Assembly (NCBI GenBank): GCA_900544945.1
Contig: UQXG01000011.1
Span: forward strand, 1 to 25,413
Reading direction: 5' to 3'
Origin: an uncultured Eubacteriales bacterium
GTDB lineage: Bacteria; Bacillota; Clostridia; Oscillospirales; Oscillospiraceae
DNA length: 25,413 nt
The notes beneath the pieces were generated by a model that worked only from the letters and a program-made list of their open reading frames with translations, made no database searches and had not been told where the DNA came from. Position 1 is the first letter of the stretch, and each line of letters begins with the position of its first letter. A program made the translations under genes and the position numbers. This document shows, one piece after another, positions 15,370 to 24,249 of the stretch.

Positions 15370-16413
15370 ATGTTTGGAATCGGTATCATCGGTTGCGGCA
15401 AAATCGCACAGGTTCGCCACATTCCGGAGTACGCGGCCCATCCGGAAGCAAAACTGGTGGGCTTTTACGACATCAATCAGCAGCGGGCGGCAGAGCTGGC
15501 GGCTAAGTACGGCGGCCGTGCCTACGCCACCGTAGAGGAGCTGCTGGCAGAGCCGGAAATCCAGGCCGTGTCCATCTGCGCCGCCAACTTTGCCCATGCG
15601 GAGCTGACCATCGCGGCTCTGAACGCGGGCAAGCACGTTCTGTGTGAAAAGCCCATGGCGACCAACCTTGCCGACTGCGAAGCCATGGTTCAGGCCGCCG
15701 ACGCAAACGGGAAATTTCTGATGATCGGCCACAACCAGCGTCTTGCCAAGGCCCACAGCCTGGCACGGAAGCTGATCGTGGAGGGTCTGATCGGCGATAT
15801 CATCACCTTCCGGACCATCTTCGGCCACGGCGGCCCGGAGACCTGGTCCATTGACCCGGGCAAGAACACCTGGTTCTTCGACAAGAATCGGGCTGCCATG
15901 GGCGCCATGGCCGATCTCGGCATCCACAAGACCGACCTGATCCAGTTCCTCACCGGTCAGCGGGTAATCCGCACCACTGCCAGGGTGACGACCCTGGACA
16001 AGAAGGATGCCTCCGGCAATCTGATCGGCGTGGACGACAACGCCATCTGCATCTACGAGCTGTCCGGCGGGGCCATGGGCACCATGACCGCCAGCTGGAC
16101 CTACTACGGCGCGGAGGACAATTCTACCATTCTCTACGGCACCAAGGGCATTATGCGCATCTATGACGATCCCGCTGCGGCCATTAAGGTGATTCTGGCC
16201 GACGGCAGCAAGATCAGCTATGATGTGGAAGCCATTCAGACCAATGACAATCAGACCAAGTCCGGTGTCATCGACCTGTGGATGGACAGCCTGGTGAACA
16301 ACAGGGAGCCGGAGATCTCCGGCCGCAGTGCCCTGACCGCCATGCGCGCCGTGTTTGCTTCTCTGCGGTCTTCCGAGCTGGGAACGGCCGTGGAAATTCC
16401 CGAAAACAGATAA
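15370..16413 (+). CDS. Gfo/Idh/MocA-family oxidoreductase 1
   Basis: The 347-residue product has an N-terminal Rossmann fold (FGIGIIGCGKIAQ, 2-14) and the family's EKP motif at 93-95 (CEKPMA), whose lysine takes part in catalysis. The later MGAMADLGIHKTDLIQF matches the active-site DxGxHxxD segment. Members oxidise a hydroxyl of a sugar or polyol with NAD(P), as in inositol dehydrogenase. The substrate is not set by sequence. GGGAGG precedes the ATG, 20 bases after the permease. It is one of two such genes in the operon and differs clearly from the second. Confidence 0.94.
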   Translation: MFGIGIIGCGKIAQVRHIPEYAAHPEAKLVGFYDINQQRAAELAAKYGGRAYATVEELLAEPEIQAVSICAANFAHAELTIAALNAGKHVLCEKPMATNLADCEAMVQAADANGKFLMIGHNQRLAKAHSLARKLIVEGLIGDIITFRTIFGHGGPETWSIDPGKNTWFFDKNRAAMGAMADLGIHKTDLIQFLTGQRVIRTTARVTTLDKKDASGNLIGVDDNAICIYELSGGAMGTMTASWTYYGAEDNSTILYGTKGIMRIYDDPAAAIKVILADGSKISYDVEAIQTNDNQTKSGVIDLWMDSLVNNREPEISGRSALTAMRAVFASLRSSELGTAVEIPENR

Positions 16414-16426
16414 GGAGAAAACCGTT

Positions 16427-17350
16427 ATGATGAAATTCGGTCTGCTCACCGCCATTCTGGACGGATGGAGCTTTGAGGAAGTTGTGGACATTGCCTCCCG
16501 GATGGGCTTCAAATGCCTGGAGGTTGCCTGCTGGCCCGCGGGCAAAGCGGAACGCCGCTACGCCGGTGTGAGCCACATTGACTGCGAGCGTGTCTGCCAG
16601 GACGATTCCTACGCCGACTATGTCAAGAAGCTGACTTCGTCCAAGGGACTGGAGATTTCTTCTCTGGCCTTCTATCCCAACCCCATGGACCCGGACCTGG
16701 AAAAGCGGGAAGCGGCGATTTCCCACCTGAAGGCCGTCATCCGGGCTTCCGCCAAGCTGGGCGTAAACATGGTCACCACCTTTATCGGCAAGGATCAGCA
16801 TAAGACCTTCGAAGAGAACATCGAGCTGTTCCGGCAGATCTGGCCCGACATCATCGCTCTGGCCGAGCAGTGCGGCGTGAAGGTTGCCATCGAGAACTGC
16901 CCCATGCTCTTCGGCGCGGATCAGTGGCCTGGCGGACAGAACCTGATGTGCACCCCGAAAATCTACCGGCAGCTGTTCGAGATCATCCCCTCCCCTAATT
17001 TTGGCCTGAATTTCGACCCCAGCCATTACGTCTGGCAGGGGCTGGACTATGTGAAGACCATCTACGACTTCTCCGACCGGATTTTCCACGTCCACTTTAA
17101 GGATATCAAGCTCTATCCCGAAAAACTGGCCGAGTGCGGCGTGCTGGCATATCCGCTGGACTATATGTCCCCGAAAATCCCCGGCCTGGGAGATGTGAAC
17201 TGGTCTGCTTTTGTCTCCGCCCTGAACGACATCCGCTATAACGGCTGCGCCGTCATTGAAGTGGAGGACAAGGCCTTTGAGGGAAGCCGGGAGGACATTC
17301 TCAATTCCATTCGCCTGAGCAAGCGGTATCTGGATAATTTCCTGATTTGA
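16427..17350 (+). CDS. TIM-barrel sugar isomerase/epimerase 1 (AP_endonuc_2 fold)
   Basis: The 307-residue product is a xylose-isomerase-like TIM barrel. Likely metal ligands sit in VAIENCP (Glu), NFDPSH (Asp and His), HVHFKD (His) and VIEVED (Glu), the usual four-strand pattern of IolE-, epimerase- and sugar-isomerase-type enzymes. It could isomerise, epimerise, dehydrate or beta-eliminate a keto-sugar made by the neighbouring dehydrogenase. The start at 16427 has AAGGAG nine bases upstream; a second ATG follows directly. It lies 13 bases after oxidoreductase 1. Confidence 0.92.
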   Translation: MMKFGLLTAILDGWSFEEVVDIASRMGFKCLEVACWPAGKAERRYAGVSHIDCERVCQDDSYADYVKKLTSSKGLEISSLAFYPNPMDPDLEKREAAISHLKAVIRASAKLGVNMVTTFIGKDQHKTFEENIELFRQIWPDIIALAEQCGVKVAIENCPMLFGADQWPGGQNLMCTPKIYRQLFEIIPSPNFGLNFDPSHYVWQGLDYVKTIYDFSDRIFHVHFKDIKLYPEKLAECGVLAYPLDYMSPKIPGLGDVNWSAFVSALNDIRYNGCAVIEVEDKAFEGSREDILNSIRLSKRYLDNFLI

Positions 17351-17363
17351 GGAGGGAGATTCC

Positions 17364-18179
17364 ATGACGGACAGAATCATTGCGGTCAACTCCAATTGCT
17401 ACCATGGCTATTCCATTGAGGAGGCCATTGCCGGCATCCAGGCCGCAGGCTTCCATTACATTGAGCTGACCGCCACGAAGGGCTGGACGGAGCATGTGTT
17501 CCCGGATCAGAGCTTCCAGCGGCTGCTGGAAGTGAAGGACAAGCTGGACGAGGCGGGCCTGATCCCCTTCGCCATGAGCGGACACACCAACCTGATGGAC
17601 ACGGCACGAATCCCGGATTTCGTAAAGAATATCCGTCTGGCCCATTTCTTCGGGGCAAGGTATATTGTCTCGTCCGTTGGCGAAGCGCACCTGAAGGACA
17701 ATGCCATCGCCTCCAACGCGGTGGTAGCGGAGCATATCCGGGGGTTCCTTCCCTATCTTGAAAAATATGACATGATTCTGGTGCTGGAGGTTCATGGCGA
17801 CCATGGCACCGGCGCGATTCTGAAGGAGATCGTCAACCTGGTCGGCTCTGACCGGGTGCGGATCAACTACGATACCGCCAACGCTATTTTCTACGGTGAC
17901 GTGGACGTAGTCCAGGATCTGGGAGCCTGTATGGATCGGGTTGGCTATATCCATCTGAAGGACAAGGCCGGCGGCCGGAAGGAATGGGATTTCCCCGCCC
18001 TGGGCAAGGGCTACGTTCCCTTCCCGGAACTGTTTGCCATGCTGGACAAGGCCGAAAACCACAGCCCCTTCTCCATCGAAATCGAATTCACCGCCGCGGG
18101 GCCCAAGGATCTGGCCGAGGTCAACCAGGCGGTGCTGGATTCCGCCCGGTATCTGAAAGCGCACGGCTTCGTCCTGTGA
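17364..18179 (+). CDS. TIM-barrel sugar isomerase/epimerase 2 (AP_endonuc_2 fold)
   Basis: The 271-residue product is a second, shorter member of the same fold. Its metal-site residues appear in VLEVHGDHG (Glu), INYDTAN (Asp), YIHLKDK (His) and SIEIEF (Glu). It is not a close copy of enzyme 1, so the two probably do different steps on related compounds. GAGGAGGGAG precedes the ATG, 13 bases after enzyme 1. No kinase or aldolase accompanies it, so a phosphorylated substrate is less likely than the common family name implies. Confidence 0.92.
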   Translation: MTDRIIAVNSNCYHGYSIEEAIAGIQAAGFHYIELTATKGWTEHVFPDQSFQRLLEVKDKLDEAGLIPFAMSGHTNLMDTARIPDFVKNIRLAHFFGARYIVSSVGEAHLKDNAIASNAVVAEHIRGFLPYLEKYDMILVLEVHGDHGTGAILKEIVNLVGSDRVRINYDTANAIFYGDVDVVQDLGACMDRVGYIHLKDKAGGRKEWDFPALGKGYVPFPELFAMLDKAENHSPFSIEIEFTAAGPKDLAEVNQAVLDSARYLKAHGFVL

Positions 18180-18213
18180 GCTCAGACAGCACCCTACGCT
18201 TATGGAGGTCATT

Positions 18214-19194
18214 ATGAAAAATCTGAGAATCGGCATTGTGGGCGGCGGCGGCATGGGCCGGGTTCACTTTGCCAACTGGCAAGTGGTGGAAAACGCGTCC
18301 GTGGTCGCGCTGTGCGATACGGCTCCCAGCGCGGCTGACACGGCCGCCCAATGGGGCGTTCCTCTGTACCGCTCTATCACGCAGATGGTTCGCGAGTGCG
18401 ATCTGGACGCGGTGGATATCTGCACGCCTACCTTCCTGCACCACGATATGGTCATGGAAAGCCTGAATCTGGGCATGGACACCATCTGCGAGAAGCCCAT
18501 CGCCCTGCACTACGCGGACGCGAAGGAAATGCTGGATACCGCCCAGGCCAAGGGCTGCCATCTGTACATTGCTCAGGTGCTGCAATTTACCAAAGAAATC
18601 CAGGCTCTGCGTCAGCTGGTGAAATCCGAAGAATACGGCAAGGTTCTGGATGCCAGCTTTGAACGTCTGTCCGCGGCACCCCGGTGGGCCGTCGGCGGCT
18701 GGCTGTTTGACAAGAGCAAGTCCGGGCTGCTGCCCTTTGATCTGCATATCCATGATCTGGACGTGATCGTCTCCCTGTTCGGCAAGCCCGAGCGTTTTAC
18801 GATCAACACCTGCCATGGCCGGGGCAAGACCTACGCGGAGCATCTGCGGATCGATTACGATTTCGGTGACAAGCATGTAAACGGCGAGGCCGCCTGGTTC
18901 AACGCCGACAGCCCCTGGACCGCCCGCTGGCGGGTCTACTTTGAGAACGCGGTGGTCATCAACGACGGAAAAACCATGACAGCCTACACCTTTGACGCAC
19001 CGCCCAGAGTGTTCGATACCAAGGACGAGGTGGAGATCTCCACCGGCATCAATGTGCCGCCCTGCGGATGGTACTATAACGAACTGAAGCACTTTGCCCA
19101 GTGCATCCGGGAGGACGTTCCCACACCCTATGTTTCCCGGGAGCAGCTGCTCACGGTCATGGAAATTCTGGAAGAGGTCAGCAAATGGACGTAA
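18214..19194 (+). CDS. Gfo/Idh/MocA-family oxidoreductase 2
   Basis: The 326-residue product starts MKNLRIGIVGGGGMGRVHFANW with a GxGxxG-type dinucleotide site at about 8-15. It has CEKPIA at about 94-99 and the active-site segment LLPFDLHIHDLDVIVSLFG near 172-190. It would oxidise or reduce a sugar-like substrate and recycle NAD(P). I chose the ATG at 18214 because GGAGGT sits five bases upstream; the in-frame ATG at 18202 overlaps that site. It follows isomerase 2 after 34 bases and overlaps the acetyltransferase gene by ten. Confidence 0.93.
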   Translation: MKNLRIGIVGGGGMGRVHFANWQVVENASVVALCDTAPSAADTAAQWGVPLYRSITQMVRECDLDAVDICTPTFLHHDMVMESLNLGMDTICEKPIALHYADAKEMLDTAQAKGCHLYIAQVLQFTKEIQALRQLVKSEEYGKVLDASFERLSAAPRWAVGGWLFDKSKSGLLPFDLHIHDLDVIVSLFGKPERFTINTCHGRGKTYAEHLRIDYDFGDKHVNGEAAWFNADSPWTARWRVYFENAVVINDGKTMTAYTFDAPPRVFDTKDEVEISTGINVPPCGWYYNELKHFAQCIREDVPTPYVSREQLLTVMEILEEVSKWT

Positions 19195-19943
19195 ATGCGT
19201 ATTTTCATCGGCTGGGACTGGAAATGCCGGAAAAAATTGTCCCTGATTCCGCACTGCTGCGAAAGCTCCATCTGGCGCACTGCACCGCGGTTCCCTATGA
19301 GAATCTGGATATTCTCCGGAATATTCCCACCTCCCTGGAGGCGGATGCCCTTTTCCGGAAAATTGTCACGGAGGGCCGGGGCGGTCTGTGCTTTGAGCTG
19401 AACGGGAGCTTCGGAAATCTTCTGCGCTGCCTTGGCTACGGAGTAACGGACTACGCCGCCCGTTATCTCCGGGGGGAACCCACGCCGCCCATGCGCCGCC
19501 ATCGGGTGATGCGTGTGCAGGCCACCGACGGGGTCTGGCTGTGCGATGTGGGCATCGGCGAAAGGGCCCAGCGGGAGCCCATCCGCCTGGTGGAGGGTCT
19601 GGTGCAGGAGCAGTTCGGCGAGAGCTATCGGCTGGAAAAGGAGGACTTCCTGGGTTGGGTGCTTTGGGATCTGTACAAGGGCAGCTGGCGCAAATTCTAT
19701 TCCTTCACGGAGGAACCCCAGCTGGTGGCAGATTTTGTGGCTCTGAACTTCTACTGCGAAAAGCATCCGGAATCCCCGTTCAACAAGCAGGAGATGTTCG
19801 CTCTGAAGACCCTGGACGGCCGCCGAACCCTGGACGGGAACCTGTATAAGGAAATCCATAACGGCACGGTCACAGCCAGAGAGCTTCGCCCGGAGGAAAT
19901 GCCCGAAGCCTATGCCAGATTTGGCCTGACCTACGGAAAATGA
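19185..19943 (+). CDS. nat: arylamine N-acetyltransferase
   Basis: The 252-residue product has the NAT catalytic triad: C69 in RGGLCFELN, H106 in MRRHRVMRV and D121 in WLCDVGIG. The N-terminal VPYENLDI is also typical. The enzyme moves an acetyl group from acetyl-CoA to an aromatic amine or hydrazine through the cysteine, in the cytosol. The ATG at 19185 lies inside the last codons of oxidoreductase 2 (ten-base overlap), with GAGGTC upstream, so translation is probably coupled. That ties the enzyme to the catabolic operon, although its natural substrate there is unknown. Bacterial NATs also modify aromatic drugs. Confidence 0.95.
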   Translation: MDVNAYFHRLGLEMPEKIVPDSALLRKLHLAHCTAVPYENLDILRNIPTSLEADALFRKIVTEGRGGLCFELNGSFGNLLRCLGYGVTDYAARYLRGEPTPPMRRHRVMRVQATDGVWLCDVGIGERAQREPIRLVEGLVQEQFGESYRLEKEDFLGWVLWDLYKGSWRKFYSFTEEPQLVADFVALNFYCEKHPESPFNKQEMFALKTLDGRRTLDGNLYKEIHNGTVTARELRPEEMPEAYARFGLTYGK

Positions 19944-19958
19944 CAAACCAATAAAAGA

Positions 19959-20008
19959 AATCCCCCTGAAGCAGACTTTGGAAATACCAACGCCGCTTCA
20001 GGGGGATT
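19959..20008. terminator. terminator between nat and the Mrr fragment
   Basis: A perfect 14-bp stem (19959-19972 with 19995-20008) closes a 22-base loop. On the minus strand it is followed by TTTCTTTTAT, a good tail for the Mrr fragment's transcript. On the plus strand the tail after nat is weaker. It probably serves both directions. Confidence 0.7.
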
Positions 20009-20077
20009 AATTCTGGCAGAAAACATCTGCAGCCAAGACCGGGAGAATATCCCGTCTCCAGCCGTGGTTTTCGCATT

Positions 20078-20360
20078 AGGATTTTCAGAAAGCACCTGCT
20101 TTCCCGCAGGTGTCAAGGCAAAAACGCCGCGGGAAGGGCTCTGAATCAAGCCTGCCTTCTTGAGATAGGTTCTTGTCCAACCAAACCCGGCCGTCAAAAA
20201 CCGGGCCGCTTCCGCTGGGCATCAGAACGGCACGCTCCTTATCCGAAAGATGAAACACTTCAGCAATCGTGTCTTTTACTTCCTTGGATTTGTGTGGCTG
20301 GCCATCGGTCAGGCAGTCGAGAAACGCGCGATACATCTCGTCATATTTGGGAATCGTCAT
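20078..20360 (-). pseudogene. Mrr-type restriction enzyme, N-terminal fragment, frameshifted
   Basis: Reading from 20360, MTIPKYDEMYRAFLDCL and later LMPSGSGPVFDGRV match the winged-helix N-terminal domain found in Mrr-like type IV restriction enzymes. Near 20183-20185 an extra base in a T run shifts the frame. The domain resumes in another frame as GWTRTYLKKAGLIQSPSRGV and runs to LSENP near 20078. The catalytic Mrr domain that should follow is missing, and a terminator takes its place. The gene is therefore dead by both frameshift and truncation. A promoter and start codon are still intact. Confidence 0.82.
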
Positions 20361-20419
20361 ATTTACACCGCCCTTGAATAAAATGCGGATATTTATCCGC
20401 TCACGGGACGATCTGGTAT

Positions 20420-20448
20420 ATTATACCATATCCGGCAGGAAATGTCCA
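20420..20448 (-). promoter_or_regulatory. promoter for the Mrr fragment
   Basis: On the minus strand, TGGACA (20443-20448) and TATAAT (20420-20425) are 17 bases apart, about 60 bases before the start codon. The -10 box lies in a small palindrome, ggtatattatacc. The promoter looks intact although its gene is broken. Confidence 0.75.
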
Positions 20449-20588
20449 TCAGAAGCCAGTTTCATCCTGCATTTCGTAACATGTAGCCCATGTGAATTTT
20501 CCATTCCATTACATAATTCCCCTCTTCCTGCAAATACTTCAACCGTGCAGAAAATGCGCGCAATGCGCTTCAAAGGAGAAGGACCAAT

Positions 20589-20762
20589 ATGAAAGCAACT
20601 GGCATTGTCCGCCGGGTGGACGACCTGGGTCGGATCGTCATCCCTAAGGAAATCCGCAGAACCCTGCGTATCCGTGAAGGCGACCCGTTGCAGACATCAT
20701 TGACACGGTGGGAAAAATACTGCTTTTCTATGTTGGATTTGGCGAAAAGGCGGGGGTGGTAA
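20589..20762 (+). pseudogene. truncated SpoVT/AbrB-type regulator
   Basis: This 57-codon frame begins MKATGIVRRVDDLGRIVIPK and continues EIRRTLRIREGDPL to residue 34, a near-perfect AbrB/SpoVT swapped-hairpin DNA-binding domain. After GDPL the family normally continues with a short strand and, in SpoVT, a GAF sensor domain. Here the sequence changes to an unrelated tail (QTSLTRWEKYC...) and stops. A deletion or frameshift right after the DNA-binding core is the simplest reading. AAGGAGAAGG precedes the ATG. The peptide could still be made, and a bare core might dimerise with full-length relatives, but that is speculation. Confidence 0.8.
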
Positions 20763-20821
20763 TAGTACATAACAACGAAAACGGCGACTGTCGGTATCTA
20801 AGAGGAATGAATCATGTAAAC

Positions 20822-20864
20822 GGACGGCCCGAACCCATTGCATTGCAATAGATTCGGGCCGTCC
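20822..20864. terminator. terminator between the AbrB fragment and hsdR
   Basis: GGACGGCCCGAA (20822-20833) pairs with TTCGGGCCGTCC (20853-20864) over 12 bp around a 19-base loop. It lies between converging genes and could end both transcripts. The tails are only modestly T-rich. Apart from this hairpin I see nothing in 20763-20955. Confidence 0.65.
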
Positions 20865-20955
20865 TCTCTGTGTCAGCAAGAGTAACACATGTTGTCTTAT
20901 TCTATACCAAATGCTTCGGGATGCCAGATGCCGAGTTTGTAATTTGTAAATACAT

Positions 20956-23900
20956 TTATGCCGCAGCGTTCGCATTGACCCTCTCAATCACCTGTCGAAT
21001 GCCTGCCCATACGGACAGGTCTGTGAACACTTCCACGATGCTGCCGTAGTCGGTAAACGGTGCTTCCTGCAAAACGGACAGGTCTTTCATCATGCCGTTA
21101 TGGACGATGTACTCCACGATCTGATTCACAAAGTAAATCTGCCTGCTGTCAAGGGTCGCATCATTCAGGTACTGTGCAAAGGCTTCTTTTGCTGCGTTCA
21201 TATCAAGTCCGACAATTTCCCGCACGAACTCGCCCAGCGGCTTCTGGCCGAACGCTGTCTCATAATCCTGTTTCGTACCGACTTCGCTCCAGAGTGCTTT
21301 CTCCAGTGCCTGTACGTCCTCCGCAGTCAATGGAATATTCCCCTTTAGCTTGGCAATAACGGCATCATCCATGTGCTGACGTATGTAGAACTCCGCCTTG
21401 GCCTTGTAGTTCTTCAGATCGTCGTTTTCCAGCTCAGATTCTTTCCAGTCCACAGACAGAATTTCGTCATCAAAATTCGTATCATAGCGCACTTTACTGA
21501 CCGGAATATACTTGATGAGGTCGCGCAGATTCTCCCGGATATGCTCAAATTCACAGATTCCGGCGGTCTCCACATAATCTGTGTGCAGGATTTTGTCAAT
21601 CAACTCAGCCTGCACCATGATCTCCGGGATATTCGCCACAGATGCGATGGCAGAAACCTTTTTGAACAGATCACTCCGCGCCTTGCCGTACTTCTTTCCC
21701 GCCAGGTACGCAAGCTCGATGCCGTATAGCAGCGCGTCGAACCGCAGTGCTTTGGCATCATCCTCATCCGGTGTAATAAGCGGCGCAAGTTCCTGTCCCA
21801 TAATCAAGGTATCCTCATAGGTCAGGGCGTTGTAGCTGTCCGGTTCGGCATATCGCTCTACATATTTCAAATGCTGGCGGACAGCAAAGTTCTCTTTGTT
21901 CAGTTCCCGCACCTTGCGCACCATGTCATCCACCAGTGTCTTGCGGAAGGCAATCAGATCCGTTGTCTGATAGGCCAGATCCTGCAATTTGAAGGCAATT
22001 TGAGCTTTCAGATGGAAGATCGCGCCTTGCAGGGCAATCATATTGGCAGTAGGTCTGCCATTGTTCATGCGGAAGAACTCAAAGTTGCCGCAGAAGTCGA
22101 AAATATAAAACTTGTCCTTATCCTTACCATCCATCAGCCCCGGACACAGACGGGTGCCGCGTCCGATCATCTGCCAGAACTTCGCCTTGCTCATGACCTT
22201 TTTGAAGAACACCAGATTCAGCACCTCCGGCACGTCAATGCCGGTGTCCAGCATATCCACGGAAATAGCGATTTGAGGCAGTTTCTTCGGGTCAGAAAAT
22301 TCGTCGATGGCGCTTTGCGCATAGGTCATATAGTTGTCGATCACCTTGGCAAAGCCGGGAAGGTGCGGATATTCTTGATTGAAAACCCCGAGGATTTTCT
22401 CCGCATGGGTGTGATTCTTTGCAAAGATGATCGTCTTGCCCAGTTTACTGCCGTAGTCGATGGTCAGGCCGTGGGTCATCAGCGTGTTCAGTGCCTGTCG
22501 GATGGTGTCTTCATTGAAAATCCATTCGTTCAGCGCCGAGGACGCAATACGCTCCGGTAATTCTCCGTTTTCATCCTCAAAGGTGTCCTCATAGATTTGC
22601 TTGTCCTCGTCGGAAAGCTCGTCGTAGACGATGCCCTGCTCAATAAATTTCAGCTTCGTCTCTACCGACAGGAAATCCACCAGATACCCGTCCTTCACCG
22701 CCTGTGCCAACTCATAGCCGTAGGTCGGCACGCCGTTTTCCAGCTCAAAGATCTCATAGGTATTCTTGTCGATCTCGTCCTTGGGCGTGGCCGTCAGTCC
22801 CACCAACGGCGCATCGAAATAGTTGAAAATATCCCGGTATTTGTTATACACCGAGCGGTGGGCTTCGTCACAGATCACCAGGTCAAAGTGCCCGCAGGTA
22901 AAGAGCTTGCCGTCCTCATCCTGCACGCTGTCAATGACATTGTACATGGTCTGATAGGTAGAAAAGACGCAGTGGGCGGTGTAGTTGTCCTTCTCTTCGC
23001 AGAGGTTGGTGACGGAGAGATCAGGCAGCAGATTCCCGAAATTGCGCTTTGCCTGCGTAACCAGACTGTTGCGGTCAGCAAGAAACAGGATATTTTTCAC
23101 CCAGCCGTGCTGAAGCAGCACGTCGCACAGGGCAATGACCGTCCGCGTCTTGCCGGAGCCGGTAGCCATGACCAGCAGTGCCTTGCGGCGATTCCGGGCA
23201 AAGGCGTCGCAGACAGCCTTGATTGCGCCTTCCTGATAGTATCGCCCGGCAATTTTGCGGTCCACCATGATATTTTTGAAACTCGTCCGCATACTCTGGA
23301 GATTGAAGAGCTTCTCCAGATCGCGCTTGGAGTAAATGGCCGCACATTTGCGCTCAGGGTACAGATTGTCCGTGATGTGGGTTTCAAAGCCGTTGGTCAG
23401 GAAGATGACCGGGCGGCGGTGGTACTTTTTCTCCAACAGGTCGGCGTAGAGCTTTGCCTGCTGGCGGCCTTTGGCCACATCTGTGCAGGTGCGCTTGGCT
23501 TCCACCACCGCCAACGGGCGGCCGTCGTCACCGTAGAGCACATAGTCCGCATAACCTACCTCGGACTTGTTTGGCATACCGGGCAGCTCTACCTCATTCA
23601 GCCAGTCCTTGCCCTCCGTCCAGCCAGCGTCTTCCAGCATGGTGTCGATATACAGCTTGCGGGTCTTGTATTCGGACAGGTCGAGAGGTTTCGGCACATA
23701 GGTCTGCTGCTGTTCGGCACGGCGGGCGGTGAGTTCCTCTTTCAGCGCGGCGTTCTCCGCCATCAGCGCGGCGAGATCAATGTCGGCTGCTCCCCGGGAG
23801 CCCCCTTGCGCAGCGGGCGCGGCGGGCTGCCGCAGCAGGCTGCGGTCAAAATGTCCCTCGGTGTAGTTTTCGCCATAGCAGTATGCCACAAAGTCCAGAA

Positions 23901-24249
23901 AGACATAGAGATTTTCCAGACACAGCACCGCCTGCTCCTCGGTGATTTTCTTGCCGGTGTGGGCGGCGTTGTTGCCCATGCGGCGGATCAGATCCATCCG
24001 CCGCCAGATGTCCGCGCCCACGATGTCCCGGAAGTCCTCGGCATTCATGAGGCTCACCAGAGAATCCTGATAAGGCATGACCAGCCCCTTGTCCACAGAG
24101 TACATCCACTTCACGGCAAATTCCATCGCCCGGCGGCAGTTCAGCACGCAGGCGGAGGGATCAATCTGTAGGATCCGCTCGGCAGAGACGGCCACGGAGG
24201 CGAAGGAGGAGAAGTCTTCTTCGGATAGCAAAAAATCGAAATTTGTCAT
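20956..24249 (-). CDS. hsdR: type I restriction enzyme R subunit with N-terminal DUF4145
   Basis: The 1,097-residue product is the motor and nuclease of a type I restriction system. Residues 1-125 resemble DUF4145, often fused to R subunits. A short coiled coil lies near 156-182. The PD-(D/E)xK nuclease has D235, E250 and K252 (VVEAKR). The helicase has Walker A ATGSGKT at 362-368, DEAH at 461-464, TATP at 486-489 and a later QMIGRGTR. I chose the ATG at 24249, with AAGGAG upstream, over one 13 codons earlier. Its ATG overlaps the stop of the DUF559 gene as ATGA. No M or S subunit gene is in view, so its partner may lie beyond the right edge or be lost. Confidence 0.95.
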   Translation of the reverse strand: MTNFDFLLSEEDFSSFASVAVSAERILQIDPSACVLNCRRAMEFAVKWMYSVDKGLVMPYQDSLVSLMNAEDFRDIVGADIWRRMDLIRRMGNNAAHTGKKITEEQAVLCLENLYVFLDFVAYCYGENYTEGHFDRSLLRQPAAPAAQGGSRGAADIDLAALMAENAALKEELTARRAEQQQTYVPKPLDLSEYKTRKLYIDTMLEDAGWTEGKDWLNEVELPGMPNKSEVGYADYVLYGDDGRPLAVVEAKRTCTDVAKGRQQAKLYADLLEKKYHRRPVIFLTNGFETHITDNLYPERKCAAIYSKRDLEKLFNLQSMRTSFKNIMVDRKIAGRYYQEGAIKAVCDAFARNRRKALLVMATGSGKTRTVIALCDVLLQHGWVKNILFLADRNSLVTQAKRNFGNLLPDLSVTNLCEEKDNYTAHCVFSTYQTMYNVIDSVQDEDGKLFTCGHFDLVICDEAHRSVYNKYRDIFNYFDAPLVGLTATPKDEIDKNTYEIFELENGVPTYGYELAQAVKDGYLVDFLSVETKLKFIEQGIVYDELSDEDKQIYEDTFEDENGELPERIASSALNEWIFNEDTIRQALNTLMTHGLTIDYGSKLGKTIIFAKNHTHAEKILGVFNQEYPHLPGFAKVIDNYMTYAQSAIDEFSDPKKLPQIAISVDMLDTGIDVPEVLNLVFFKKVMSKAKFWQMIGRGTRLCPGLMDGKDKDKFYIFDFCGNFEFFRMNNGRPTANMIALQGAIFHLKAQIAFKLQDLAYQTTDLIAFRKTLVDDMVRKVRELNKENFAVRQHLKYVERYAEPDSYNALTYEDTLIMGQELAPLITPDEDDAKALRFDALLYGIELAYLAGKKYGKARSDLFKKVSAIASVANIPEIMVQAELIDKILHTDYVETAGICEFEHIRENLRDLIKYIPVSKVRYDTNFDDEILSVDWKESELENDDLKNYKAKAEFYIRQHMDDAVIAKLKGNIPLTAEDVQALEKALWSEVGTKQDYETAFGQKPLGEFVREIVGLDMNAAKEAFAQYLNDATLDSRQIYFVNQIVEYIVHNGMMKDLSVLQEAPFTDYGSIVEVFTDLSVWAGIRQVIERVNANAAA

